From Bryobacterales bacterium (GTDB lineage Bacteria > Acidobacteriota > Terriglobia > Bryobacterales > Bryobacteraceae), in contig PLRS01000035.1 of assembly GCA_003164035.1 (NCBI GenBank), positions 144,957 through 208,956 on the forward strand: DNA of 64,000 nucleotides, in the 5' to 3' direction. Under the pieces are notes generated by a model, which searched no databases, was not told the origin of the DNA, and worked only from the letters and a program-made list of their open reading frames with translations. The stretch's first letter is position 1; each line of letters begins with the position of its first letter. Shown one piece after another: positions 53,273 through 61,882 of this stretch. The position numbers were made by a program, and so were the translations under genes.

Positions 53273-54525
53273 CGCGGCAGGAGGTATTTGAAAACCTGTC
53301 GGTGGCGCTCGATACGCTGCGAACCCGCAAGGTGCGCTCCGGCCTGACCATCCTCGGAATCGTGATCGGAGTGACGACCGTGATCGCGGTCGCTTCCATC
53401 GTCGACGGGCTGAATGGCGAGATCAAGGACCGCGTGTCGCGCCTGGGTTCGAACACGCTCTTCATCACCCGCATCCCCGCCATGCAGAATACCGCCCGGC
53501 TGCCGGCCAAGATCCGCGTCAGAAAATATCTGGAAGAGGAGGATGCGGCTTTTATCGAAGCGTCCAGTCCCGCGGTTTCGTACGCGACGGTGTTCGCCAA
53601 TCGGATCAACCTCAACGATATGACGGATGAGCTTCGATACGGCGGCGAACACGTGGAGCGTTTCTTCCTGCGCGGCGTGCAGCCGCACTACATCGACACT
53701 TTCCCCCTGTTCGCCATGGCCGAGGGGCGGTTCATTTCGCCTTTCGACGAGGAGCACGCGCGCAACGTGGTGGTAATCGGGCGCTCCATCGCCGATTCGC
53801 TCTTTCCCTCGCTCGATCCGCTGGGCAAATCGGTGCGGCTGAACGGACGGCTGTACGAGGTGGCGGGCGTGTTCCAACCCGACGAAGGGCTGTTTTCGGC
53901 TTTCGGGGTGGACCAGTTCGCCTGCATCCCGATGAGCAATTTCCGCAAGAATTTTCCGGATGTGAAGGAGCGCTTCATCGCGGTGGCCGGCAAGGACGGC
54001 TTTTCGCTCGATACGGTGAGGGGGCAGGTGGAAGAAGCCCTGCGGCGAAAACGCCACGTGCCGCATCGCGCCGACAACGACTTCGAGATCACCACGCCCG
54101 ACTTTCTCAGCTCCTTGTGGGACCAGCTCACCGGCGCCATGGTTCTGCTCACCGGCATCATCAGCGGCGTCGGCCTGCTGGTGGGCGGCATCGGCGTCAT
54201 GAACATCATGTTGATCTCGGTGACGGAGCGCACCGGCGAGATCGGAGTCCGCAAAGCCGTGGGCGCCCGCAAGGCCGATATCCGGGTGCAGTTCCTGCTG
54301 GAAGCAATCACGCTTTCGTGCATCGGCGGGGTGATCGGGATCTTGTGCGGCGCGTTGATCGCCTTCGCGGTAAGAACGGCGCTGCCCGCGATTCCGGCGT
54401 TTGTTTCGCCCTTGTGGGTCATGCTGGGCTTTTCGATTTCGGTCGGCGTGGGGCTGTTCTTCGGATACTATCCGGCCAACCGGGCGGCGAACCTCGATCC
54501 GATCGTGTGTTTGCGGTATGAGTGA
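53269..54525 (+). CDS. FtsX/MacB-type ABC permease (second of pair)
   Basis: Permease of 418 residues, paralogous to its upstream neighbour: helix 1 (RSGLTILGIVIGVTTVIAVA), MacB core (residues 45-280) and FtsX domain (VTERTGEIGVRKAVGARKAD near residue 325; GLFFGYYPANRAANLDPIVC at the end). The ATG at 53269 overlaps the previous stop; longer in-frame starts run through the first gene and are rejected. Two different half-permeases suggest a heterodimeric exporter that relies on an ATPase encoded elsewhere. Confidence 0.9.
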   Translation: MTRQEVFENLSVALDTLRTRKVRSGLTILGIVIGVTTVIAVASIVDGLNGEIKDRVSRLGSNTLFITRIPAMQNTARLPAKIRVRKYLEEEDAAFIEASSPAVSYATVFANRINLNDMTDELRYGGEHVERFFLRGVQPHYIDTFPLFAMAEGRFISPFDEEHARNVVVIGRSIADSLFPSLDPLGKSVRLNGRLYEVAGVFQPDEGLFSAFGVDQFACIPMSNFRKNFPDVKERFIAVAGKDGFSLDTVRGQVEEALRRKRHVPHRADNDFEITTPDFLSSLWDQLTGAMVLLTGIISGVGLLVGGIGVMNIMLISVTERTGEIGVRKAVGARKADIRVQFLLEAITLSCIGGVIGILCGALIAFAVRTALPAIPAFVSPLWVMLGFSISVGVGLFFGYYPANRAANLDPIVCLRYE

Positions 54526-54532
54526 GTGGGAG

Positions 54533-54703
54533 CTAGCGCCGGCGTGCCACGACCCAATTCCCAACCGCCTCATCGATCAGAAGATGAAACAGCGCGTAGT
54601 ACGCGGTCGATACGGCTCGGCGAAGACTCGCCTGTTTGGGCTCGCCGCTCTCCCGGTTGGCCAAGTGATAAGCCTGCTTCAGCAGGTCGTCCGCGAACGC
54701 CAT
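54533..54703 (-). pseudogene. Truncated HEPN-like domain gene
   Basis: Minus-strand frame of 56 residues starting MAFADDLLKQAYHLANRESG, then PKQASLRRAVSTAYYALFHL and LIDEAVGNWVVARRR before a stop at 54533-54535. The front matches the N-terminal helices of HEPN-type proteins (helix with SLRRAVSTAYYALFH), which are often toxins or RNA-processing partners. The family continues well past this point, so the last half or more is missing; the end (VVARRR) is probably unrelated sequence. It abuts the end of the permease gene 8 bp away. No Shine-Dalgarno is seen. Confidence 0.6.
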
Positions 54704-54951
54704 TGCTTAGTTCAACAAGGGTTCCCAGGCCGGCTCGGCCCGCCCTCGCTGCTCACTGGACAAATATCCGGCAATTGCTGACATCCATCTTGCGCGGCTT
54801 TACGAGCAGCCCCCTCGGAGCTGGGGCAAGCTGGGCGATTTGCCCCAATTTTGTTTTTTGGGTCTTAGTATTGTCTAATTTTGCTACGTATTCCTTGACC
54901 TGGGTGTGGAATTGAAAATGCTTGTCAGTTTCTTCCTGGCGGGGGGAATTC

Positions 54952-56079
54952 ATGAACTTCGATCAAGCGCCGATGCTGGTCATTTGGGAAGTGACTCAGG
55001 CTTGCGATCTGGCTTGCGTCCATTGCCGCGCTTCGGCCCAGTCGGATCGGCATCCGCGGGAGCTCACGACCGAGCAGGGTTACCGGCTGCTGGATGAGAT
55101 TCGCAGTTTCGGGGACGCTAGCGCTGCCGCCAAACCGGCTCATGGGGGTGGCCACCCCTTCCAGCCGGGTGAACCGCCGCTGATGGTCTTCACTGGCGGC
55201 GATCCGCTCAAGCGCCCGGACCTGTTCGAGCTGCTACGCTACTCGGCCAGCATCGGCCTGCGCACCAACGTCACCCCCAGCGCCACCCCGCTGTTGACTG
55301 CCAAGGCTATCGACGGATTTCAGCAAGCCGGCGTATCGCGCATGGCGATCAGCCTGGATGGGCCGGACGCCGCCACCCACGACGAATTCCGCGGCATCCC
55401 CGGCACCTTCGACCGGGCCATGTTCGCGCTTCGCCATGCCCGCGACATCGGTCTCGATACGCAATTCCAGACTACGGTGACCAAGCGGAATATGGCGCGG
55501 CTCGAGGAAATGGCGGAGATCGTCCAGGAAGTGCGCTCGAAGATGTGGAGCCTGTTCTTCCTGATCGTGACCGGCCGCGCTCTGGAAAACGACGACCTGA
55601 CCGCCGAAGAGTACGAAAAAGTCTTCGAGTTCATGTACCAGCTTTCGAAGACCGCCCCGTTCGGCGTCAAGACCACCGAAGCCATGCACTATCGCCGCTA
55701 CGTGGCGCAGCGCGCCAAAGCCGAGCATGGAATCACGGAAAACGAAAGCGCCAAGGGCGTGGCTTGGCGCACCTCGGGCGTGAGCGATGGCAAAGGATTC
55801 GTGTTCGTTTCGCATACCGGTGAGGTCTTTCCTTCGGGCTTCCTCCCGCTGAGCGGCGGCAACGTCTTGCGCGACCGCCTGACCGACGTCTATCGCAACT
55901 CCGAGCTGTTCCGCGACCTGCGCGATACCGACCATCGCGGCGGCAAGTGCGGCCTGTGCGAGTACCGCAAAATCTGCGGCGGTTCGCGGTCGCGCGCCTA
56001 CGCGTTCACGGGAGACTATCAGGCCGAAGATCCGCGCTGCACCTATCAGCCGCATTTGGCGGAAGCGCTGGCGGGGTAG
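54952..56079 (+). CDS. Radical SAM / SPASM-domain protein, AhbC/AhbD-like
   Basis: Iron-sulphur enzyme of 375 residues. The radical-SAM cluster motif is CDLACVHC (near residue 19), followed by VFTGGDPLKRPDLFELLRYS and MAISLDGPDAATHDEFRG. The C-terminal SPASM-like region has CGLCEYRKICGGSRSRAYAF and ends in EDPRCTYQPHLAEAL, which would ligand an auxiliary cluster. Homologues act in alternative haem synthesis or peptide maturation. An in-frame insert of about 20 residues (DASAAAKPAHGGGHPFQPGE) sits between the first helix and VFTGGDP, where the family has only a couple of residues. The ATG at 54952 follows GGGGGG. Haem synthesis would fit the ferrochelatase at the window end only loosely. Confidence 0.85.
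   Translation: MNFDQAPMLVIWEVTQACDLACVHCRASAQSDRHPRELTTEQGYRLLDEIRSFGDASAAAKPAHGGGHPFQPGEPPLMVFTGGDPLKRPDLFELLRYSASIGLRTNVTPSATPLLTAKAIDGFQQAGVSRMAISLDGPDAATHDEFRGIPGTFDRAMFALRHARDIGLDTQFQTTVTKRNMARLEEMAEIVQEVRSKMWSLFFLIVTGRALENDDLTAEEYEKVFEFMYQLSKTAPFGVKTTEAMHYRRYVAQRAKAEHGITENESAKGVAWRTSGVSDGKGFVFVSHTGEVFPSGFLPLSGGNVLRDRLTDVYRNSELFRDLRDTDHRGGKCGLCEYRKICGGSRSRAYAFTGDYQAEDPRCTYQPHLAEALAG
55135..55168. repeat. Palindromic insert inside the radical SAM gene
   Basis: CCGGCT (55135-55140) pairs with AGCCGG (55163-55168), and inside lies the perfect palindrome GGGGTGG-CCACCCC (55145-55158). It encodes the core of a residue insert that keeps the reading frame (KPAHGGGHPFQPG). Confidence 0.7.
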
Positions 56080-56080
56080 A

Positions 56081-56152
56081 GCGGTCAGCGCGGGGCGTGC
56101 CCGCGCAACGCGCCTCAAGGAGCCGCGATTGGCCGCGGTGTTGGCTGACCGC
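56081..56152. repeat. Inverted repeat after the radical SAM gene
   Basis: GCGGTCAGC (56081-56089) and GCTGACCGC (56144-56152) are perfect 9-nt complements 54 nt apart, starting 1 bp after the stop codon. The interior can fold further. It may act in termination; no T-run follows. Confidence 0.5.
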
Positions 56153-56256
56153 CGACGACCGATGCCGTCACAAAAACCCGCCCCGGCCGACGAGTCCGTG
56201 GCTTATTGCGGATGATAATCTCAACGTCCTGATTGAGAGCTGTAAGGAACGAATGT

Positions 56257-56832
56257 TTAGGATCCCAACTTCTTCAGCAGCCACGCCATGTTCCGCCCCA
56301 GCACTTTCATGGTGCGGATACCTTCTTCGTCCTTTTCCACCTCGCCGATCTCGCGCCCGATCCCGATATTCCAGTAGGACGATCCGGGGATGATCATCTC
56401 GCTGATCAGGAAAAAGTGGTTGAGGGTGTCGAACGCGTGCATGGCTCCGGCCCTTCGCACCGCGATCACTCCCGCTCCCACCTTGCGGCGAAACATGCCG
56501 CCATTGGCGTTGCCGACCATGCAGGCGCGGTCGATCAGCGCCTTGATCTCCGGCGAAACGTCGGTCACGTAGGTCGGCGAACCGAGCAGGATGCCGTCCG
56601 CCGCCGCCATTTTCTCGATATAGGCGTTCCCCTCGTCGTTGCGCTGCGAACATCGCCCGTCTTTCTTCTTCGAGCACTCGCGGCACGCCAGGCACCCATG
56701 GATCTTCGATCCGCTGAGCTCCACCAGTTCGGTCTCGATGCCTTCCTTCTCCACTTCGCCGAGCACGTAGCGGAGCAGGATCGCGGTGTTGCCGCCTTTT
56801 CTCGCACTGCCGTTAAACGCAATTACTTTCAT
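56257..56832 (-). CDS. Flavodoxin-fold NAD(P)H-dependent FMN reductase
   Basis: FMN-binding protein of 191 residues. The phosphate-binding loop is AFNGSARKGGNTAILL (residues 5-20) and the second FMN contact is GILLGSPTYVTDVSPEIKAL. A cysteine cluster CLACRECSKKKDGRC near residue 45 is shared with iron-sulphur flavoproteins of this family, so it may also hold a 4Fe-4S cluster (four Cys). It reduces quinones, azo or other acceptors; natural partner unknown. The ATG at 56832 gives the standard start MKVIAFNGSARKG. It converges with the radical SAM gene. Confidence 0.88.
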   Translation of the reverse strand: MKVIAFNGSARKGGNTAILLRYVLGEVEKEGIETELVELSGSKIHGCLACRECSKKKDGRCSQRNDEGNAYIEKMAAADGILLGSPTYVTDVSPEIKALIDRACMVGNANGGMFRRKVGAGVIAVRRAGAMHAFDTLNHFFLISEMIIPGSSYWNIGIGREIGEVEKDEEGIRTMKVLGRNMAWLLKKLGS

Positions 56833-56936
56833 ATCGGAGTTTCCGTTCTGAAACCCTATTGTCTCTCCTGGCGCGGGCCCGCGTCGCGGCGCGTGGCCGC
56901 AACGACTTTTTCGTGGCGCGGAACCTCGGTCTGCCA

Positions 56937-57024
56937 CGCCGGGACTCATCCCGGCGCTCTTGGTTGCGGCTATGCTGCGCTGTGGGGCAGCCAATCATGG
57001 CTGCAGCCGCCTCTCCAGGCGGCT
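56937..57024. repeat. Three-hairpin array, family 2 copy B
   Basis: CGCCGGGA-CTCA-TCCCGGCG (56937-56956), then after 30 bp GCAGCCA-ATCA-TGGCTGC (56987-57004) and AGCCGCC-TCTCCA-GGCGGCT (57005-57024). The last two hairpins repeat the array at 21958-21994 with altered loops. It occupies the gap between the flavodoxin gene start and the end of the CPBP gene. Confidence 0.8.
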
Positions 57025-57047
57025 CTTCCCTTCGCGCACCTGCCCAC

Positions 57048-60000
57048 CTATTTCGTGGACGCTCCACTCGGTGCGGCGACGAAAACGAGGGATGCAGCCA
57101 GGATCAAAGCCACGATCGCGCCCTGCGCGGGCAATCCGTGCGCGGGGTTGGAGAACAGCTCGGTGAGCGGGCCGCGAAGGGCCATGGTCCACAGCGCGAG
57201 GGCATACGCCAGCGCGTTGCCGCGCGCGATGCGGAAACAGAAGAACGTGGCGGCAGCGGCGGTGGCGAGGCCGGCGGCGTAGGAGAGCGCGAATTCGCCA
57301 GGAGTGCGCACATCCTCCGGCAGGGCGGCGAATACCAGGAGCATTACGATGGCCGGCCAGTATCGGCGCCAGCGGCGAATCAGCAACACGATCACGGCGA
57401 GAGCGGCCGAGCGCATCAGAGTGGAAACGAGCGCGCTCGCCAGCGCGCTGACGGCGGGCGCGGCGCTCGCGATCAAGGCCGGCGCGGTGGGATCGAACAG
57501 GGCCTGGGCGTGAAAGCGATCCTGCAGCAGAGCCACGGCGCGCGCCACCAGAAACGCCAGTCCCACCGCCGCGGCAAGAGCCGCCAGCGCATCCGGACCG
57601 AGCAAGCGCCGCGCCGGGCGCCGCATGGAATCAAGGCATTCGGGGAAGGCGGATGTTACCAGGGCGACCGCCGCACCCAGCCCGAGAAACGATCCGATAA
57701 CGGCGATGACCAGCCCGGTCACGGTCATCGCCTGAAAGACCTGGAGCGAAACCGAAGTGGGATAGTTACGATACGACTGGCCGAGCAGGAGCAACGCGGA
57801 AACCGCCGTGAGCAAGGTCGCCGGCAGCGCGATGCGTATCACCGTTCCCCACGCTACCAGGCCGCGGCGGATGTTTTCGACCAGCAGCCAGATGCCCGCC
57901 ACCACCAGCGACACCGGCACCGCGATCCGCAGAATGGCGAGTACGATCGCGATCCAGTTCTTTTGCGACCGGGCGCGCTCATAGCTTTCCGGAACGTGCC
58001 AGTACGCTCGCCATCCGGCAACGCGGTCGCCGGCAACCGATACCTCCACGCGGTAGCGCACGCCGGCGAGGTTGCGCGGGTCGCCGGCGCGGGCTTCCCA
58101 GACAATGGCGTGGTCGCGGCGGGCCTTCTTCTTTTCCGAGCCGCTCTCTTTCAGGTCCATGGAGCCGGTGTCGAAACCCTCGGAGGCAACAAACGTCTGG
58201 GCGATGGCGCGGGCGGCATCGTCGCCCAGGTCGGCGCCGGGGCGGTCCTCGGGTATGACGTGCTGAAAACCCAGCGGGCGCCCGGTTGCGGGGTCGACCG
58301 AAACCAGCAACTCTTCCTGATCGAGCGGCCGGTAATAGCGCGTCACCCAGTGCTGGATGGGGCGATAGCGATCGAAGCGCGCGGCGGCGATCGAAACCGG
58401 TTCGTGTTCCAGGAAGAACCTGGCCGCCAGGCTGTCGCGATCGTCCCAATGCGCGTCGGGAGAGGTGACGGTGCGAAAGCGGGCGGGATCGAGCTGTTGC
58501 GCCCGTAAAAAGCCATCGGCGGCGGCGCGGGCCTCCTCCCCGGTGAGCTTGTAGACCGGTGAATCGCCGAAGTGCGCCACGGGAATGGCCAGGGCGGCCA
58601 AACCGGCCAGCAGCAGCGCGGCGGCGGCCACGCGCACATTTCGCGACAGCGGACGGTACGCGGAAACCTCGGCCGCGGAGGGAGCGGCGGCGGCCGGCTC
58701 GGGTTCCGGCGGCGCCGGCTCATCGGCATTCAGCAGTCCGGTAACCGGCTCGAATCCTCCGCGGCGGAAGTAGGCGACCAGCGCCACCGCGATCGGCAAT
58801 ACCACCAACCCCGCGGCCGCCGCGCCGGAAAGCCGCAGATATAGGTTGTGCGAGCGCACCAGCAGCATGGCGCTGTACATGGCGTCCACCGAGTAGTGCC
58901 AGACCAGCGTCGGCAGAATGCCCCAGCGCAGCATGACGATTCCCAGCGCCACCCCGCCGATGCCCACTTCCACGCCGCGAATATAGAACGGCTGCTGCGG
59001 ATATCCGGCGTGCCCGAAGCCCCATAGGAACGCGGCCAACACCACCGCCAGCGGCAGCCAGCGCACCAGCTTGCGCAGGAAGGGAATGGCGAACATGCGA
59101 AACAGAAATTCTTCCGAGACGGCCGGGAAATATCCGCCGAAGGCTACGAACAGCCACGGGAAGCGGGTGTTCAACATGTCATCGTAGGGCACATCGGCGG
59201 GCGACCACGCGCCGTGGCGATAGGCAACGATGTAGAACGCGGTCTGATAGGCGATGAATACGGTGCAGAGCGTGGCGCCCAGGATCGAGCCCAGAAAGAA
59301 CCGCCGCGTGCGCAGACCGCGCGGGCCAAACAGGTTGCCCAGCGAAACCTGCCCGCCGAAGGCCTGGCGATACACCGGCTCGGCGCCCGCCGCCAGCACG
59401 AACAGCAAGCCGCCCGTGCCGAGCGCGGCCAGCAGGGCTTCGAACACCTGGCGGGAGGCGAAGCTGGCGAACGAATCGGTGGTGGGGTAATCGAATTCCG
59501 CCAGCGGAAACTGGTTCAGCTCGGCGCCGAACGCCAGCACCATGCCAATGCCGGCAACCCACATGGCGCGGCGCCAGCGGATATCCTGGCGGCGGACGCG
59601 CTGCACAATGACAACGATCAGGCCGGCGGCCAGTGCCAGCATCGCGGCCGCATCGATGTTACTCGCGGTTTCGTTGCCGGAGCGCAGGCGCTGGTAGTCC
59701 CGGGTCCATTGTTCGGGGATTTTGAGGTAGTCGCGGCAGGCACCCACCTCGTCGCCCAGCATGGTGACTTCCACGCGGTGGGTGGCCTCGTGCAGATCGA
59801 AACCGCGCACCTTCCAGGTGAAGACGCGGTCGACGCGGTGGGGCCGCGCCTGCTCGCCAACCTCGACGAATTCGAGCGAAGCCGGATCGCGGCCCATCAC
59901 GGTGCGCAGAAAATTCTCCGCGCGGGAGCGCGCCTCGTCCGCGGACATGGCGCCGCGGGCCGCATCTTCGGCAATGACGTGCTCGAATGCAACAGGCTCG

Positions 60001-60377
60001 CCGCTGGTCGCGGCCGCGGCGCGAAACTCTTCCTTCTGCTGCGGCCGGAACCAGCGGTGCTCCCAGCGCCAGAGGTGCAGCCGGTCGGCCATGATCTGGT
60101 TGGCGCGCTCCAGGCCAACCTCGCGTTCCAGGAAGGTCTTGGCACTGTCGTCGTAACGGAAAGCGGAGACGTCGCGATAGCCGTCCAGCCGATAGCCCAG
60201 GCGCGCCAGAAAGCCGGCGGCGCGCTGGCCGGCCTGGTCGCGGTCGACGCGAAAATCGATGGACGCTTCCGGGAAGGCGCGGTAGAAATTGCCGAAAGAA
60301 AACCAGGTGGCTGCCGCGGCCAGAACCAGGCAAATGGAGATGAAGCGGAAGTCGCGGGGCTGGAGTTTGTCTTTCAT
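57048..60377 (-). CDS. Very large CPBP-family intramembrane metalloprotease with duplicated extracytoplasmic domain
   Basis: Membrane protein of 1109 residues, several times the usual CPBP size. Residue 15-30 is a first helix, 40-230 a soluble domain, and 240-570 a multi-helix block holding the CPBP motifs: SEEFLFRMFAIPF (EExxxR) near residue 425, FLWGFGHAGYPQQP with its His near 460, and VWHYSVDAMYSAM near 505. A second soluble domain (about 620-790) resembles the first: GEPVAFEHVIAEDAARG versus GRPLGFQHVIPEDRPGA, and HRVEVTMLGDEVGACRDY versus YRVEVSVAGDRVAGWRAY. A second multi-helix block (800-1109) has no protease motif. It could be a CAAX-type protease or self-immunity protein; substrate unknown. 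ubiE/menG lies upstream by 10 bp. Confidence 0.85.
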   Translation of the reverse strand: MKDKLQPRDFRFISICLVLAAAATWFSFGNFYRAFPEASIDFRVDRDQAGQRAAGFLARLGYRLDGYRDVSAFRYDDSAKTFLEREVGLERANQIMADRLHLWRWEHRWFRPQQKEEFRAAAATSGEPVAFEHVIAEDAARGAMSADEARSRAENFLRTVMGRDPASLEFVEVGEQARPHRVDRVFTWKVRGFDLHEATHRVEVTMLGDEVGACRDYLKIPEQWTRDYQRLRSGNETASNIDAAAMLALAAGLIVVIVQRVRRQDIRWRRAMWVAGIGMVLAFGAELNQFPLAEFDYPTTDSFASFASRQVFEALLAALGTGGLLFVLAAGAEPVYRQAFGGQVSLGNLFGPRGLRTRRFFLGSILGATLCTVFIAYQTAFYIVAYRHGAWSPADVPYDDMLNTRFPWLFVAFGGYFPAVSEEFLFRMFAIPFLRKLVRWLPLAVVLAAFLWGFGHAGYPQQPFYIRGVEVGIGGVALGIVMLRWGILPTLVWHYSVDAMYSAMLLVRSHNLYLRLSGAAAAGLVVLPIAVALVAYFRRGGFEPVTGLLNADEPAPPEPEPAAAAPSAAEVSAYRPLSRNVRVAAAALLLAGLAALAIPVAHFGDSPVYKLTGEEARAAADGFLRAQQLDPARFRTVTSPDAHWDDRDSLAARFFLEHEPVSIAAARFDRYRPIQHWVTRYYRPLDQEELLVSVDPATGRPLGFQHVIPEDRPGADLGDDAARAIAQTFVASEGFDTGSMDLKESGSEKKKARRDHAIVWEARAGDPRNLAGVRYRVEVSVAGDRVAGWRAYWHVPESYERARSQKNWIAIVLAILRIAVPVSLVVAGIWLLVENIRRGLVAWGTVIRIALPATLLTAVSALLLLGQSYRNYPTSVSLQVFQAMTVTGLVIAVIGSFLGLGAAVALVTSAFPECLDSMRRPARRLLGPDALAALAAAVGLAFLVARAVALLQDRFHAQALFDPTAPALIASAAPAVSALASALVSTLMRSAALAVIVLLIRRWRRYWPAIVMLLVFAALPEDVRTPGEFALSYAAGLATAAAATFFCFRIARGNALAYALALWTMALRGPLTELFSNPAHGLPAQGAIVALILAASLVFVAAPSGASTK

Positions 60378-60387
60378 GGGAACGCCT

Positions 60388-61080
60388 TCACGCTTTGGCG
60401 GCCCAATGCAGGCCGATGCCGCCCATCAGGTAACGGCGCGCGTCCACGCTGGCGTACCCGGAGCGGCGCAGCAGCGAGGAAAAATCGTCGATGGAAATAA
60501 AGCTGGCCAGCGAATCGGGAATATATGTGTAGATGCGCGGGCGGCCATGCAGCACGTAGCCCCAGAACACTCCTTGCGCGTACAGGTAAGCCAGGTACAG
60601 GCGGCGCAGCATGCGGTTGGCGGGCAGAAAGAAATCCAGGCTCACCAGCAGACCTCCCGGCCGGGTGACGCGCTCGATTTCGCGCACGGCTTCGGCCAGG
60701 TCGGGAAAATTGCGGAGGCCGTAGCCCACGAACACGCCATCGAAAGTGCCGTCGGCGAAGGGCAGCGCTCCGGCATCGCCGCAGGCCGCGCGCTCGACGC
60801 CGCGCTCCATAGCCAACACCAGCATGCGCTCGGTGATGTCGACCGCCACGGAGCGCGCGCCGGGACATTGTTTTCCCACCAGGAGGGAAAAATCGCCGGT
60901 GCCGGAGGCCAGGTCCAGCACCAGCGCCGCTTTCGGCAAGCGGGCGCGCGCCACGCCCAGCCGCTTCCAGCTTTTATCCATGCCGTAGGAAAAGGCGCGG
61001 GTGATGAAATCGTACCGCGGCGCGATGGTGCGAAACATGTTCCGCATCAGGCGAGGGTCCTGCTGTTCGATAGGTTTCAC
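60388..61080 (-). CDS. ubiE: Demethylmenaquinone/ubiquinone methyltransferase UbiE/MenG
   Basis: SAM-dependent C-methyltransferase of quinone synthesis, 230 residues. The N-terminus MFRTIAPRYDFITRAFSYGM and the SAM loop VLDLASGTGDFSLLVG are diagnostic; later blocks are DALPFADG-type (GDAGALPFADGTFDGVFVGY) and GYGLRNFPDLAEAVREIERV. The C-terminal YTYIPDSLASFISIDDFSSL and GGIGLHWAAKA complete the family pattern. The GTG at 61080 gives a sensible N-terminus; upstream in-frame codons read through direct repeats and are not likely coding. It precedes the CPBP gene by 10 bp. Confidence 0.92.
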   Translation of the reverse strand: MKPIEQQDPRLMRNMFRTIAPRYDFITRAFSYGMDKSWKRLGVARARLPKAALVLDLASGTGDFSLLVGKQCPGARSVAVDITERMLVLAMERGVERAACGDAGALPFADGTFDGVFVGYGLRNFPDLAEAVREIERVTRPGGLLVSLDFFLPANRMLRRLYLAYLYAQGVFWGYVLHGRPRIYTYIPDSLASFISIDDFSSLLRRSGYASVDARRYLMGGIGLHWAAKA

Positions 61081-61110
61081 GTTTGAGTCGAATTGTACTA
61101 AAAAGAGGAC

Positions 61111-61204
61111 CCAGAAGTCAGAAGTCAAGAAGTCAGAAGTCAAGAAGGCGGCCTCGGCGAGCGGGCGCGGCGGCACGGGCTTATTCTTGACTTCCGACTT
61201 CTGG
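61111..61204. repeat. GAAGTCA repeats forming a 21-bp inverted pair
   Basis: 61111-61131 (CCAGAAGTCAGAAGTCAAGA...) pairs with 61184-61204 with one mismatch. GAAGTCA-type units are also tandemly repeated on both sides (to about 61147 and 61226). It lies between the divergent ubiE/menG and tdk genes and must contain or flank their promoters. Confidence 0.8.
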
Positions 61205-61249
61205 CTTCCGACTTCAGCTTCCTGGCTTCTCTGCTATGCTGATCGGTTC

Positions 61250-61858
61250 ATGGACATTATCACCGGCAACGTCGGCTGGATCGAGGTCATCTGCGGTCCC
61301 ATGTTTTCGGGCAAAAGCGAGGAGCTGATCCGCCGCTTGCGCCGTGCCATGATCGCGCGCAAACGGGTGGAAGTGTTCAAGCCGGCCATCGACGACCGCT
61401 ATTCGAGCGACGAAATCGTTTCCCACGGCGACTCGCGGTTGCACTCCCAGGTGGTGGCATCGGCGGCGGAAATCGTGGAGCGCATCGACTGGCGTTCGGA
61501 AGTAGTGGGCATCGACGAGGCCAATTTCATGGGCCCGCAACTGATCGAGGTAGCGCAACGCCTGGCCGACAGCGGCAAGCAGGTGATCGTGGCCGGGCTC
61601 GACACCGATTACCTCGGCCGCCCCTTCGCCCCCGTGCCGGACCTGCTGGCGCACGCCGAATCCATCACCAAGACCCTGGCCATTTGCGTGCGTTGCGGCA
61701 ACCCCGCCAAGCACACCCAGCGCCTGCGCGGCTCCGACGACCTGATCGTAGTCGGCGCCGCCGATATGTACGAAGCCCGCTGCCGCCGCTGCTTCGAGCC
61801 CGGCATTCCCAAGCAGCAGGAAATGGATTTCGTCAGGGCCAAGAGGCAGGGGACGTAG
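61250..61858 (+). CDS. tdk: Thymidine kinase (type II)
   Basis: Phosphorylates thymidine for salvage; 202 residues. Walker A is CGPMFSGKSEELIRRL near residue 15, the Walker B-like Asp is in VVGIDEANFMGPQLIE, and the lasso/zinc site has CVRCGNPAKHTQRL and YEARCRRCFEPG (four cysteines). The ATG at 61250 fits the family start. The last 20 codons (PGIPKQQEMDFVRAKRQGT) are imperfectly repeated about 0.95 kb downstream at 62747-62806. Divergent from ubiE/menG. Confidence 0.95.
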   Translation: MDIITGNVGWIEVICGPMFSGKSEELIRRLRRAMIARKRVEVFKPAIDDRYSSDEIVSHGDSRLHSQVVASAAEIVERIDWRSEVVGIDEANFMGPQLIEVAQRLADSGKQVIVAGLDTDYLGRPFAPVPDLLAHAESITKTLAICVRCGNPAKHTQRLRGSDDLIVVGAADMYEARCRRCFEPGIPKQQEMDFVRAKRQGT

Positions 61859-61882
61859 GATGGATATCCAGGCGGCGGGTGC

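Noticed and set aside
54753-54953. Minus-strand frame of 66 codons ahead of the radical SAM gene
   Set aside because: Its start lies at the ATG region of the radical SAM gene and would run from its ribosome-binding site; no homology recognised.
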